Assembly: GCA_963969365.1 (NCBI GenBank)
Contig: OZ017759.1
Location: forward strand, 1,054,001 to 1,118,000
Length of the DNA: 64,000 bases
Source of the DNA: Asterochloris sp. CNOR1
Taxonomy: Eukaryota > Chlorophyta > Trebouxiophyceae > Trebouxiales > Trebouxiaceae
Direction: 5' to 3'
How positions within the stretch are numbered: the stretch's first letter is position 1; each line of letters opens with the position of its first letter. The notes under the pieces were generated by a model, which was not told the DNA's origin, did no database searches, and saw nothing but the letters and a program-made list of their open reading frames with translations. Shown here one piece after another: positions 21,895-33,600 of the stretch. The position numbers were made by a program, and so were the translations under genes.

Positions 21895-24360
21895 TTAGGG
21901 GCCGAGGCGATCCATGAGGTGCTGCAGATCCTGGGTCGAAGCCATGCCAACAGCTGCCTTCCTGCGGATGACCTCCTTCTCAGCAGTGACTTCAGCTGCA
22001 AGGCGCAGAGAGAACGAATTTGCTGCTGTATGGAGCTGCAGCAATGGCATGGGCAAGAATGACCCATATCTGCAAGTGCCTGCAGCTGTGCCGCAGAGAC
22101 CACAGGTATGCTGCTTGGCAGGCTTGGGCACAGGCAGTGGCAAGCAAGTTGCAGATGTAACACCACCGTGCTGCACCCTATGTAGCACGTCTCACTGCAT
22201 GGCTTGCGGTGGCAAAATGGGAAAGTGCAGGGGCCCTTGCATGGCACCCTGCACACATGGGCAAGGGCAGCGGCACAGCACCAGCTGCCGTCAGTAGGCT
22301 TGGCAATCTCATGCGCCTGGCAACCTCCAATCGTCTCACCATTAGCTCCAGTGGCGCCTGCCAGGGCCCTGCTCTCATGTTTGCGCCGCAGCTGGGCAGC
22401 CTTGTTCAGCAAGGGCTGCAGCTTGAGGGCTGTGCTGGCAATTGCGGCAGCATCCTGCACCAAGTTCTCCTTGCCGCCAGCCTGCTGGCCAGCCTGCACA
22501 GCCAGCTGCTGCGCGCCACCTGCACGTAAGTATACTGGCAGTAACGCACATGGTGAGCACCTGGAGCATCAGAAGCAGTTGGCAGGCTGCCTGCGGCATA
22601 CCCACCCCCAACCCCTCTTCCCCCCTTCCCTTCCGCAAGTGCAACGCAGTGAAGCTGCGCACCCAGTAACATCTAGCCTGCTGCACATTAGCCAGGTTCG
22701 TGGCTGCCCTTGGGGCTCGACCATCCTGCACGCAGGCTCTGGATCAGACAGGGCTCCTGCCAGTGCCAGGCTAGGCCCAGCACTGCCTCAAAGCCTTGTT
22801 TCCAGTCGTTGCATGACTGTATTGCTACGCACTTGCCTCAAGACCCAGCATTATGGACACGCTTCAGCTAGCAACACCATGGCAGCTGTGAGGGGCCTCA
22901 GCCAGGGCAAGGTTGGCCAGGTGACAGTGCACCAAAGTCAGGCTTGTGCACACAGGCCAGAGATGTGCATCATAGGAGGCCGGCAAGGCACCCCTGGTGA
23001 AGTGCAAGGCTGGCCCCGCCGATGTGTCTCACCAAACATGCGCAGCTCCTTATCCAGAGCTGCTGTCTGCTGATGCAAGTGCCTCGTTGCAGCTTTGGCC
23101 TGCATGTGTGGCAGAAACATGAGCATTGGTGAAGGGCAGATCTGAGACAGCTGTCAGTGGCTGTGGCCAAGCATTGTAACCGGTGGAGCAAGCTGCAGGC
23201 ATTGGCATAGGCAGGAACATATTGCTGCACTACCAGCAGGCAGACATGACTGCAGATTGGCCATGCGCAGGCTGCCGAGCTGTGAGAGCGCTGCATTCTC
23301 AGACGAGGCTGACAGAAGCACAGGCAGCAGCACCAGGCTGCAGGGCACCAATGTGACTGACGCAGGTGCTGTCGTGCAACTGTGCAGAGTGCAAGGGGGC
23401 CTTGTGGCTGTCACAGCCCCATTGGCAGCAGCATGCTTGCATGGGCCCCTTCCTGGCCCTGTGCTTGTGCGTACAGCCCAAGCAGAGCAGCAGCCCATCA
23501 GGCATCAGATGCTGCACATCTGGAGGTTGCCGCAGGAGCTTTGCTGTGGTGTCCAGGGGCAGAAGTGCCCCTGTAGCTGTCACAGCCCCAATGGCTCCAA
23601 ACAGCCAGGACCTGCCTGCATGATGTCCTCCCTGGTCCTGTGCAGCTCGATGTCCAGGGGCGGCTCTGCCTCCTCATCCACCAGGGGCATGCTCACCTGA
23701 GGGGTCTCCTGCATGCGGACACAGACAGTCTCAAATGCTTGACGCCAGCAGTGCCAGCAGTATGCTTGACGCCAGCAGTGCCAGCAGTGACTGCAGCTGT
23801 ACATGCAGCCATGCAGGGGTCAGGGGCTGCTGTTTGTGCCTGACAGACGCTGCTGCCAAGCTCTGGCAGATGCGGGCAGTGGCACCACAGCACAAGCTGC
23901 TGAGCTGCAGCACTCTCCTATGCAGCTGGTGGTGAGATAGGGTCCACATGGCCGTGACTTGTTGCGTCCTGGACATGGGGCGGGGCATACCTGCGCCACG
24001 TCCAGCCCAGCGGGTGCTGCCAGGCAAGTGTGCACCGCAAAGCGCTCCCAGTTGCCAAGTTGCCTGTGCAGGCTCGCCTGCAGCCTGTTGTACAGCTGGG
24101 CACTGCCCTGCAGGTGGTACACAGCGCTGAGGAAAGGGTGCACCTTGCCACCTGCTGGCAGCCGCTGCTGCTGCTGGCAACATCTCTGCAGACAGAAATA
24201 TCACCTGAAGCACCTCCTCCTCCTGAGCCTCCGTCAGGGGCAAAGACGTGAGCACGCAGCTGCATGAGGCACAGCTTTCTGTGAGGTTGAGTTGTAAGGC
24301 ATACCCAGCCACCTGAGAAGCACTCACGATTCGAAGGCGTCTGTTCCGTCTGCTGCATAC
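21895..24360 (-). CDS. Coiled-coil protein, possible MIS12-like kinetochore subunit
   Basis: Five consecutive minus-strand exons join in frame: about 24145-23991, 23708-23616, 23099-23033, 22519-22340 and 21995-21895 (stop). They read VHPFLSAVYHLQGSAQLYN, LGNWERFAVHTCLAAPAGL, PLVDEEAEPPLDIELHRTRE, HLHQQTAALDKELRMFG, STALKLQPLLNKAAQLRR, and end DLQHLMDRLGP. The layout is an N-terminal helical part, a WE.F.V....PAGL stretch, an acidic-proline linker, an ELHRTREDI start of coil, then heptad-like helices. This matches plant MIS12, which recruits the NDC80 complex at centromeres, in order and spacing. The match was made by eye and is weak in identity. The N-terminal exon is unresolved (a candidate ATG lies at 24360). 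The intron from 23615 appears to use a GC donor (CAG|gcaggt). Any other short coiled-coil protein remains possible. Confidence 0.5.
23398..23650. repeat. Tandem duplication in an intron of the MIS12-like gene
   Basis: The stretch ttgtggctgtcacagcccca at about 23401 recurs as tgtagctgtcacagccccaa at 23572, followed in both by tgcatg ... cctggccctgtg or cctggtcctgtg. The period is about 170 bp, and the second copy runs into the real exon edge at 23616. Confidence 0.65.
23736..23789 (+). repeat. Two 27-bp direct repeats
   Basis: atgcttgacgccagcagtgc and the following cagcagt are repeated perfectly in tandem within an intron of the MIS12-like gene. Confidence 0.9.
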
Positions 24361-24693
24361 TGATTCACCTGCATGCCGTGCCAATCAGCTGGGCTGCCAT
24401 GACATCAGGATAGTCTGCAAACAGTCAGGCCTCACTGCATTCAAGACATCTCCAGTAAAGGACACCGGCTGGAGGTCAGGCGCCCGGTCACGGCTCGTGA
24501 ACACGCTGGCACCTCCTTGCATTGTAGCAAGGCTGTGACTGTCTTATCGATCTCCGTTGCTGCTGCGAGAGACTGGCAGTCAAAGTCTGCCTTGCGCTTT
24601 CTGGGGTCACATGCCACAGCTGCCACAACACCTGATCTCAGCGCAGAGAGTGCGATGGCATAGGACACCGTGCAATCTGCGCCGATCAGCAGC
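24361..24693. promoter_or_regulatory. Bidirectional promoter region, MIS12-like / NUP155
   Basis: This is the spacer between the NUP155 start at 24694 and the candidate start of the minus-strand gene. Its left limit depends on that unresolved first exon. No motif was recognised. Confidence 0.35.
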
Positions 24694-27600
24694 ATGGCTG
24701 TGGCCAGCCGTGCCAGGCGGACAACTCCTGGCGCAAGAGGGCAGCAGCAGCAACAGCGCTGCCCTGATGAGAACCAGCTGCAAGGGGCATACAGCATCTC
24801 GGACTGTGCAGAGGGCTGGAGCCTCATCAGCAGCACAGCATGCTCAGACGGGGCACCCCCTGACCTTGTGGAGCAGTTGAAGAAAAAGGCAGAGTTTACA
24901 GAGCTCCCACAGCAGGTGCATTCTTTCCTGATGGGAAGGTCGATGAGCTGCGTACCCTGCGGCAGTCTACCTTGTGCGGGGCATAACGATCTGATACTGT
25001 CAGAAGGCTGCGCTGCGTGCACAGTTCCGGGCTGGCAGTCGCTTGGAGCAACTAAACTGCAAATCATTGCCTCCTGCAGTGGCCTCCCGTGGTGGAGTTG
25101 CGCAGGGAGAGCTCAGCCCCGCTGCCAGCCTGCGTTCAGCAGGCCTTTCGGCAGCATGAGAAGAGCGCCAAGGTCATGCTATTGCCTGCCATCAAGTGCG
25201 CCTGCGCCGCAATCGATCTGCAGCTCTTCCTGTGGAGATATGACAGGTTAGGGTTTCTTCTGCTGGGCTACATGGCATCGGCAGGCAGCCTCGCTGGTCA
25301 AGCCTCTGCAGCCTCCAACAGCCTCTATTACTGCCTTGCTAACCCAAGACCTCTCACGGGCATGCTCTGCTGCTGAAGTGCAGCACCCCAAGAGGACTGG
25401 CGGGCGCGCTGACTGCAGCTTGCATTACCTGACTGCAGCTTGAGTTTCATGAGGTCGGCGCCTGGCAGTGGTGCACCTGCAGGCATAATGCTCCAAAGAA
25501 TGAGTCTGTGCAGCACTGTGGCTTGCTTGGCCAGAGCTCTACCTGTAATGATGCAAGACAGGGGAGCCGCCTCTGAGGGGCAGCAAGCACACAAGCTGCA
25601 GCGCTGTTGCTTGTATGACAAAGCTCAGCATTCCGACTCTCGGTGTGCAGTGTTGCAGGGCAGGGGAGCAGCTCATCTGGCTGCAAAATGAGTTGCAACT
25701 TCTCAGCATGTTGATATCAGCAAGAGCCCCGTGTGCATTGGTTTGTTGCTCCTGCTCATTGAGGCAGCAATAAAAATTTGCAAGCACCGTCCATGACAAG
25801 CTGAGATACAGCTCTGTACACGCTGATGCAGAGCTGGGGAGCCGCTCGTGTGGAGTAATAGCACAGACACAATCCTCCATGTTGAGGTGGTGGACAAGCC
25901 GCAGCAGCTGCAGTCCACTTGCAAGCATGCACTGGTGGTGTGCACTGCCAAAGAGGTGAGCCAACCCTCAAGACACAACCCAATCTTCTTTTGCCAGCTG
26001 CAAGCTCCTGTGGGTATGTCAGACCAGCCGAGCACCATGCATCGCCGAGGCCTGCTTTCAAATCGGTGGGTTTTGCATCACCAGGATGACCATGGCAGAG
26101 CCAAGCACTTGTGGTGTGTTGCGGCCCAAGCAACATGCAGAAGCCAAAGGCAGGGCACAACCTGGGAAGCATAAGGCAGTCCGCTGGTGTCCAGAGGACA
26201 GGCTGTCTTCTTGGCCTGCCGCTCCCTGCAGGCGCTGCCTGTCTCTGTTAAGCTGCGGGAACACCATCCTTGATGGTGTGCTCTGGGGCTCCTTGGAAGC
26301 GCTGACTGAGCACCAAAGCCTGCGCTGCTACCACTGTCTGCCAAATGCTGCTACCCTCTGCAGATCATCGTGCTGCTGGTACATGAGGGCGACCAGCAGC
26401 CTGCCCTGACAGAGCCTAAGGGCCTGCGCTGCTACCACAGCTTGGAGGTGCTCAACTGCGGGACCACGTTGGGTAGCCGTGTATTTTTGGGAGGCGCCAA
26501 TGGCAATCTATATGAAGTTGTGACTCAGGTCAAGTCTCTTGAGCTGGTGAGTTCAATCCGGTGAAGGCCAGCCGCAACGTTATAGAGTCTGCAGCAGAGC
26601 ATGGGAGAGAGATGAGGGGCTGCCTGTCCACCAGCCAGATACTGTCCAGATGTCAGAAGCCTGGATGGGGACATGAGTTGTGGGTGTGCTTTCAGCAAAG
26701 CGGCTGAGCATCTGGCTCCCCTCCGTCACGCAGTCAGGTGCCATTCAGCTGTCGAATGCCTGTCTGCATGGGGAGGAGGGATGCAATGGCCTGGCTGGCA
26801 TTCACCATAGTGGGGACAGCGCTGTCCTGTTTGCCAACCCAAGCCGCTGTGCAGCTTTCACTGCCTGCCATGGCCGGCTTCAGCAGACAGTGGATTCTAG
26901 GTTTGCCCTGTCATTCAGCCCAGGTTGAGTGTCCAGCCATTGAGGACTTGTGTGACGTCGAAGGATGTTGCAGACTGAAGATTCGGAAATGCGTACCCTA
27001 AGCTTGGGCAGTCTGGCAATGCTGCCGACTGGGGGAGGTGTGACTGCAGTGCGCTTGTTTTGGCTGAGTGGTGAATGTGGCAACCTGAAGACCTGCAGGC
27101 CAATGCCTCCAGATGTGCTGGAAAGGCATTGTGTGCCCACAGTGGGCTGGAACGCTGCAGCTAAAGGTGGCCGGCCCTGACCACTGCAGTTCTTGTCATT
27201 GCAGGTGTGTTGGACAGGCATCCGGCACCAACACTCTGCCAGAGAGCTCTGGGAGCAAGCAGTCAGCACCCTGCCGGGCTTCTGTTCCAGGTCTAGCCTC
27301 ATCAAGCAGCTGGTGACAGACCCAGAGCGCCGGCTGCTCTATGCACTTCACGAGAACAATCTTGTTCAGGTCAGCAGTATTGTGCCTGCTGCAATGTGAT
27401 GGGTTTCTTCTGCAGAAAGAGCATCTCACCAACATTGTGGTGGTGGGGGTTGACATTATGCAACAACCAGCAGCTCATGACAGACCCAGAGCGCTGTGCA
27501 CTGTGACAACTCAGTAGCAAGCCAGCAGCATGCTGCCTGTTGCCAGCAACTTGACATGCAGCCATGCACCAGGCAGGGGCCTGCTGCAAGCTAGGAATGC

Positions 27601-30600
27601 TGCTGTGCGGTGGCCAGGCTGTACTGTTGGTGCTCTGTTTGTGCTGCTTGAGGCATCATCACATCAGCTGTGTCAGGTGTGCCTAAGTGGCAGTCTCGTT
27701 GACCCAGTGCACCACTATTTGAGGTGGCGTAGCTGAGTCTGGCCTACCTGATATGCAGCCGCTTTGGCATCACTGGTACAGGCAAGGGCACACACCTGCA
27801 GCAAGTTTTCCCTACACAACCTCCACTGGGTCTGGCTGCCTTTTGATGCAAATATCCGGCCTTGCTGGTGGACGCAAGGGGCCCACTCACTCACATCTTC
27901 TCACTTTGTTTCACGCTGAGTCTGGCTGGCCTGTGTTGCAGGTGTTCAGCATTGCTAGTGGATTCAACGGCATGCTTACTCACGTTCAGTCAATACCTGA
28001 CTTGCGCAAAGCTGCCAGGAGTGCAGCACGAGGTAAGCCACCTTGCAAAAGCGGCACCGCAAAGCACTGTCTGCTGCCACCTGCGGTGCATGCAGTGCCA
28101 GCCAATGCTGTCAGGCAAGGCTGATGAGCATGGCGTCTCGATGCTGATGGGCTGTGGCAGGCTGCAGCTGCACAGGAGACCTGAGATCATGCCCATCCGC
28201 ATCTGTCACATTCGGGGTGCTATTCTTCCTCAAACTCAGCTGGCCGTGCAGGCACAGAGGTACTGGACGAGAAGGGCCGGGAGGATCAGAGAGAGCACAT
28301 TGTGCTGGTGGCCCCTGTGCCTAAGGTCGAGTCCTCCAGGTGGGTAGGTTGTCTGGTACATTCTGAGGTTGAAGGGCCCAGTTGCAACAGCAGGCGTGCT
28401 CGAGCAGACCTGTCAGTGAGTACGCTTTCTGGTCCACAACCTGCTGCCAGACCCATCGAGGACTGTGTCCCCAGCATGTCCAGTGTGACATCCTGAGGAA
28501 TGCCACGCCCAGACTGTCTTGTGCATTGCTAGGTCAGGTGTGTGCCTGCGTCCATCAGGCACCCTGACACTGATCAGGGTGCGCCTCTTCAGGATGTGCC
28601 TCTACAAAGCTGCTCAGCTGCTGATACCCCATGAGCCCTGATGTGCCACCTGCAGGCTGCTGTTCTTTGTGATGACCACGGATGGGCGCAGGGCCTACTT
28701 TGGGACTGCCATCAGGGACAGCACTGCAGATACCCTCAAAGCCTGCAGCATCACAATGCTTGCTGCCAGGGACGCAATCCCCTGCAGAGAGGTCAACAGC
28801 AGCAGGTGGGCAAGATATTGGCGCAAGGACTCGCAGCAACGTGTGGCATCATGTAGCTTTGCCTTGTTGCTTGCCCATGTTTGCATTTCAGCAATGAAAC
28901 ACACATGCCACCACATCTCCCAAGGATATTGTTTCCTTACAGCCTGCCAACCGCAGCTCAAGCAAGCTGGCTCAGCACTGTTCCTAATGCTGCCCATCCT
29001 TTTTTAATCTGGTCATGCCTACAGGCCGCTCAACATTGAGGCGGCCTGCTACACGCGCGGCCTGCTGCTGGTATCGGAAGCTGTGCAGAACGGCACTGCA
29101 TCGCGGGTGCTGGCAGTTGCCAAGGACCTGTCAGTGTCTGGCGGATCGGGCAGCAGAGAGCAGGCACCTCCTTACAAGGAAATGGTTGATGAGATGAATG
29201 GAGGTCGACCCCTCCTCCCAGGTGAGCTGTGCTGGTCTTGGTGCAGACCACATGCCATCATCATGCAGATCAGGGCCCCGGCTATGGTTCACCACTGGGC
29301 AGGAATGCACTCGCTGGCTAGCCTGTGCCTTCATTGCTGCACGTCTTTGTCAGGCGGCAAAGAAACGTGGTGTGTCCCACATATGGCTCAAGAGATGCAG
29401 CTGCGCAGCTGCTCAGCCACAACAATCTCAGATTGCAGGTGTCCTGCTGCAGGTGGGGTCTTGGCTCTGAGCCCAGCGCTGACGGCTCAGCAGCTCCGGG
29501 ACCTCAATGAAGCAGGACTTACAGACGAATTTGCAGTCCAGCAGGAACAAGAGCCTCTCAGCTTCGTGGCTCTCACCGATGGTGGTGAGCTTGCACTTGG
29601 CAATGAGCAGGGGCAGCATGCTTTGCAGCCTGCCCTGCAGCACTTCAATAGTAACGCAGCTCAGCTGGTGCATCAGAGCACCTCTGGAGCCACCACACAC
29701 AGAGGAGTCCTTTTAAAGGCCTACCCTGCAAACGGCACCGTTCAGTCCCGTGCCCTGCCGCTCAATCTGGTGGACCTCAGCTCATCAACAGCAGGAAGTG
29801 TGCAAGATGCAGCAGGTCCTAATCTTAGCGCCATCTGCCCACATAGGGACTCAGCAGCTGGCAACGCGGCGGCCACTGGACATCCTCCGCTCCTGCCTAC
29901 TTGCCCACAACAATGGCCATATGGTTGCAGAGCACTATGGCCCAGCAGAGGCTGCTGCCATGTGCATGACGCTCCTTGCTGGAGCTGATGAGGTGAGCAA
30001 TAAAGGCTGATGGCAGCAGAACGCTCAAGCTTGGAGGGCCACTGCCCTCTCTAAAAGCCATAGGTACCTTATCAGGTTTGTCAGTTTCTGATTAGAAGCA
30101 GGCACATGAAGCTGTGAGTGTGCCACCTGCATACATTCGTGGTTAGGCAGCATTGAGCTCTGCCAGATGCACAATCACCTGGCTCTTACATCATGCTGAC
30201 AGCAATCAGGGGCTAGCCACACATGCTTACTTCCTGATGTTTGCGGGACTGAATGCAGGCTCTGCACACAGCGGCCAGCCAGCTGCTGCATCACCAGTCA
30301 GCAACTTCTCCAGTCCTGGAGGGCCTGTGCCGGTGGTTTGAGCGCACCCTGCGCCACACACACGGCCTACAGGTGTTTGAGACAGGCAGCCAGCAGCCTA
30401 GTCTGCCAAGAGACCAGATGCAGGTGACATAAATAGCTGACTGGCATGGCAAGGCCACTCCTGGCCTCCGTGGAATAGGACCCCTAAAGACACTTGCATT
30501 GATGCACTGTCTGCATGGATTCCATGTCAAAACCGCGTGCTGCTGCCTCACTCTCTGCGACATACCATGTCCTTTCACTTTGTCCGCCCATTGCAACACA

Positions 30601-33600
30601 GCTGCCTCCATTCTGCAGAAGCTGGAGCATGCATCACGTTCTCTGGTCAACAGCGCTGCGGGGATGATCTGTAAAATTGAGTCTCGTCTCAAATCGCGCC
30701 CACGGGGTCAACCAGAGGTCCAATGGGGCGACAGCCAGGGGGATGAGCAACCTGGCAAGCGCCAGAGGGTTGCATCAGAGATCGATGAGAAGGAGGTCGA
30801 CAGGTTAGACATCACTGCTGCTTGAAGGCTGTGCACTGCTGCGTATGTGTGGCTCGCTGTGCCTGGCATGCACCAGAGTGTGGGATCAGAGGCAGCTTAC
30901 AGGTCAGGGGTGTCTTTTCGCCTCTTAGTGCTGCAAGCGCTGGAGACTGGCACCCAAGGCAGCTGAGAAGAGGCTGTTAAGTCCTCTGTGATGTAGATGT
31001 AGCGTTCTGATGAGTAACATCTTCACAAGTATACAAATGCATTGTGACACTGGCCTTGTTCATGCCAGCTCCCCGTCTTTGTGCCAGTCCGCTGAGTCAG
31101 GAGCCTGGCCGCAGATAGCCACAATGTATGCCGGCTGGTCAACAGTCCTTGGCGCTGACTGAAGCTTGCATATTACTCATGTCTGATGTGCTACAGTTTG
31201 TTGAGGTGCAGGCTGCAGCACGGTGCGCAGCAGATTGCATTGCCAATATAAACACCACCAAAGACATCTCATGTTGTGCTGCAGCTTGAGATGGGGCAGG
31301 CCAGCTGACAGAGGGCCTTGGCACATCATCAGAAGGTCACACAGAGCTCATGGTGTGCTGCAGCTTACGGAAGGTGCAGGCTGCGGCCCAGCGGATAGCA
31401 GATGGCCTGGCCATCCTGCAGATGCTGGCAGACGATCAAGGGTCAGCCATTGCTGGCAGGCTCAGCGAGCAGCAGAGAGATGACCTTACCAAAGTGACAC
31501 TCCAGTCCTGGGCTGCTGGGCAGGATGGCGACAGGCTGGCACGCAAGCTGCTATGGAAGCTTCTGCGCTCAGGTGCGTTCTTTCCGCATATCACCCGTGG
31601 GGAGGTGCTGCATTGAGATGTCATCTGCAGCCAGAAATAGCAGAGGTGTGCAAGCCCTTCCAAAAGTGCTACCCGTTACAGTGGCAGCTTCCCTATTGCA
31701 CTCAGCCTGCCACCCTGTGTTGCAGCCAGCGATGGCAGGGAGCTGTCAGCTACCTTCACAGAACGCTGCCCAAGCTTCTGGAGGCCGGTAGACAGGACGC
31801 AGGCTGCTGCAACCTTTGAGCTGGAGGCAGCTCAGAGAGCAAGAGCGCCTGAGGGGATAAGGCGGCACTGCACTGCTGCCCTCACAAAGTTTAATGAGGT
31901 CAGTCCATGCTATTTGGCGGGTGCAATTCCTGCATTGCAATGCTGCCCAGGGCTGCCAGATGTCCAAAGCTGCCAGCTGCCCCAGCAGAGACCATCTGCT
32001 CCTCTGCTGCTTCCTGGCAGCCGCAGCTAGTTGTGGCAGCTGCACCAGCTTGAGTTGTGGCTGCTTTGTGAAGACGCACAACCTGTTTCTTGGAGGCCAT
32101 TTGCAATTACACACAGCCAGTCCGCCAGGTGCCTGTTGTGCAGCAAGGACATCGACGGGCGCATCACAGGCTGGGCAGCATGCGGGTACAAGCCCCCTGC
32201 CCTCCGTGTTGGGGCTGAGATGTGGGCCACCTACGCAGCTGCATGCCTGCCCACTCCCATACTCCTTGCCTTGGACACATCAGTGACCGAAAAGCCCTTT
32301 GGTGCAGGTGGCTGTCCTGGTGGACTTGCACGAACTGGTGCCGCAGCTGGCTGAGCTGCAGGCCTGGGGTGGCATCGTCCAGCTGGCGTGCAGCAAGGCT
32401 GCAGCCCTGGCTCCTGCACAGAGGCCACAGCAGCCTCCTACAGACCAGCAACGTCAGGTCAGTGCAGGGGTCAGCTGCTCTTTGGGAGGGCCGGCTTCTG
32501 ATGTCTTCCTTGCACATGCTGCTTGTGTCACAGAGCTGGCAGGGCTGTATGTGCGGCCCGTTCCACCTGTGCAGTCCCAGCCCACATGCTACCATTCAGA
32601 CAACAGCACACTGCCAGTGCCTGATGTTGAGGTGCTCATATTCTATTTATGGTGCCAGTTGCTGATTGTCACGCAGGACTGCTACCAGCCAGTGACAGAC
32701 CTGTTCAGGGCGCTGCACAACCCCCATGCTCAGGTGGCAGGTGCCTGTAGACCGCTTCAGCAGCAGCATGCACGCGAGATGGCTTTGAGCAACCTGCTTC
32801 AGGTGTGCGCCTGCTGAATATGGTGTCCTTCAGAGCAGGATCGGACACCCCCCCTGACTGTGACATCATGCACAGCCTGTGTACACTACACCATCATCAG
32901 GCCTGGCTGGGTGGTCCTCAGTGTCAGCAGAGCACAGCCAGAGGGCCGCATGGCACGCACCTGCTGCAAACGTGTACGGCATGCTGCAGTGAGTCAGCTC
33001 AGCATTGCACATCAGCAGCAGTCTCACCCTCTGTCTGTAGCAGCTGTGCACGGCACATACGCACGATGTTTGTGGCCTGCAGGTGGTGCCATGCAGCCCT
33101 CTACACAGGGCTGTCAGAGCGGCTGTGGCAGGCCCAAAGGCTGACTTGCACCTGCTTCCCTGGCCTGCCGGCAGTGGCACAGAGCTGTCAAGGCTGTTTT
33201 CTGACCGTGGCTGCTGTGCTCCCAGGTGTCTAACGCCAAGCACTGATTTTGAGGCCTGCAGGTGGTGGCACAGAGCTGCCACGACAGCCACTTGCGGCAG
33301 GCCGTCTTTGACACACTCACGGAGTTGAGAGCCTTTGGTGTGCTCGTCAAGGTGGCTTTGCAGTCCTTGTCGGGACCCAGGCACATCAGAGCCCACCTTC
33401 AAAGAGCGGGAGGCATTGGTGATGATGGGGAGATGCCCCAGGGGCAGCACCTGGATTATGAGCAGGCGAGCAGCCGCAACATTGCTGCCTGTAGCTGGAC
33501 GTTTTGCATGCACCACAGCGCAGCACACCTGATGCACAGGTCTGGCACTGATGAAGGTATGCTGTGGGTGGCAGGTGATGTATGATGCGGTGTTTGTCTT

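Noticed and set aside
23736-23789. Possible CRISPR-like or coding repeat
   Set aside because: There are only two perfect adjacent copies, with no spacers and no cas-like genes, in a eukaryotic intron.
24441-25067. Long minus-strand frame with a Cys-rich run
   Set aside because: It overlaps NUP155 exon 1, which has a recognisable sequence on the plus strand; the Cys run is the complement of a CAG tract encoding glutamines.
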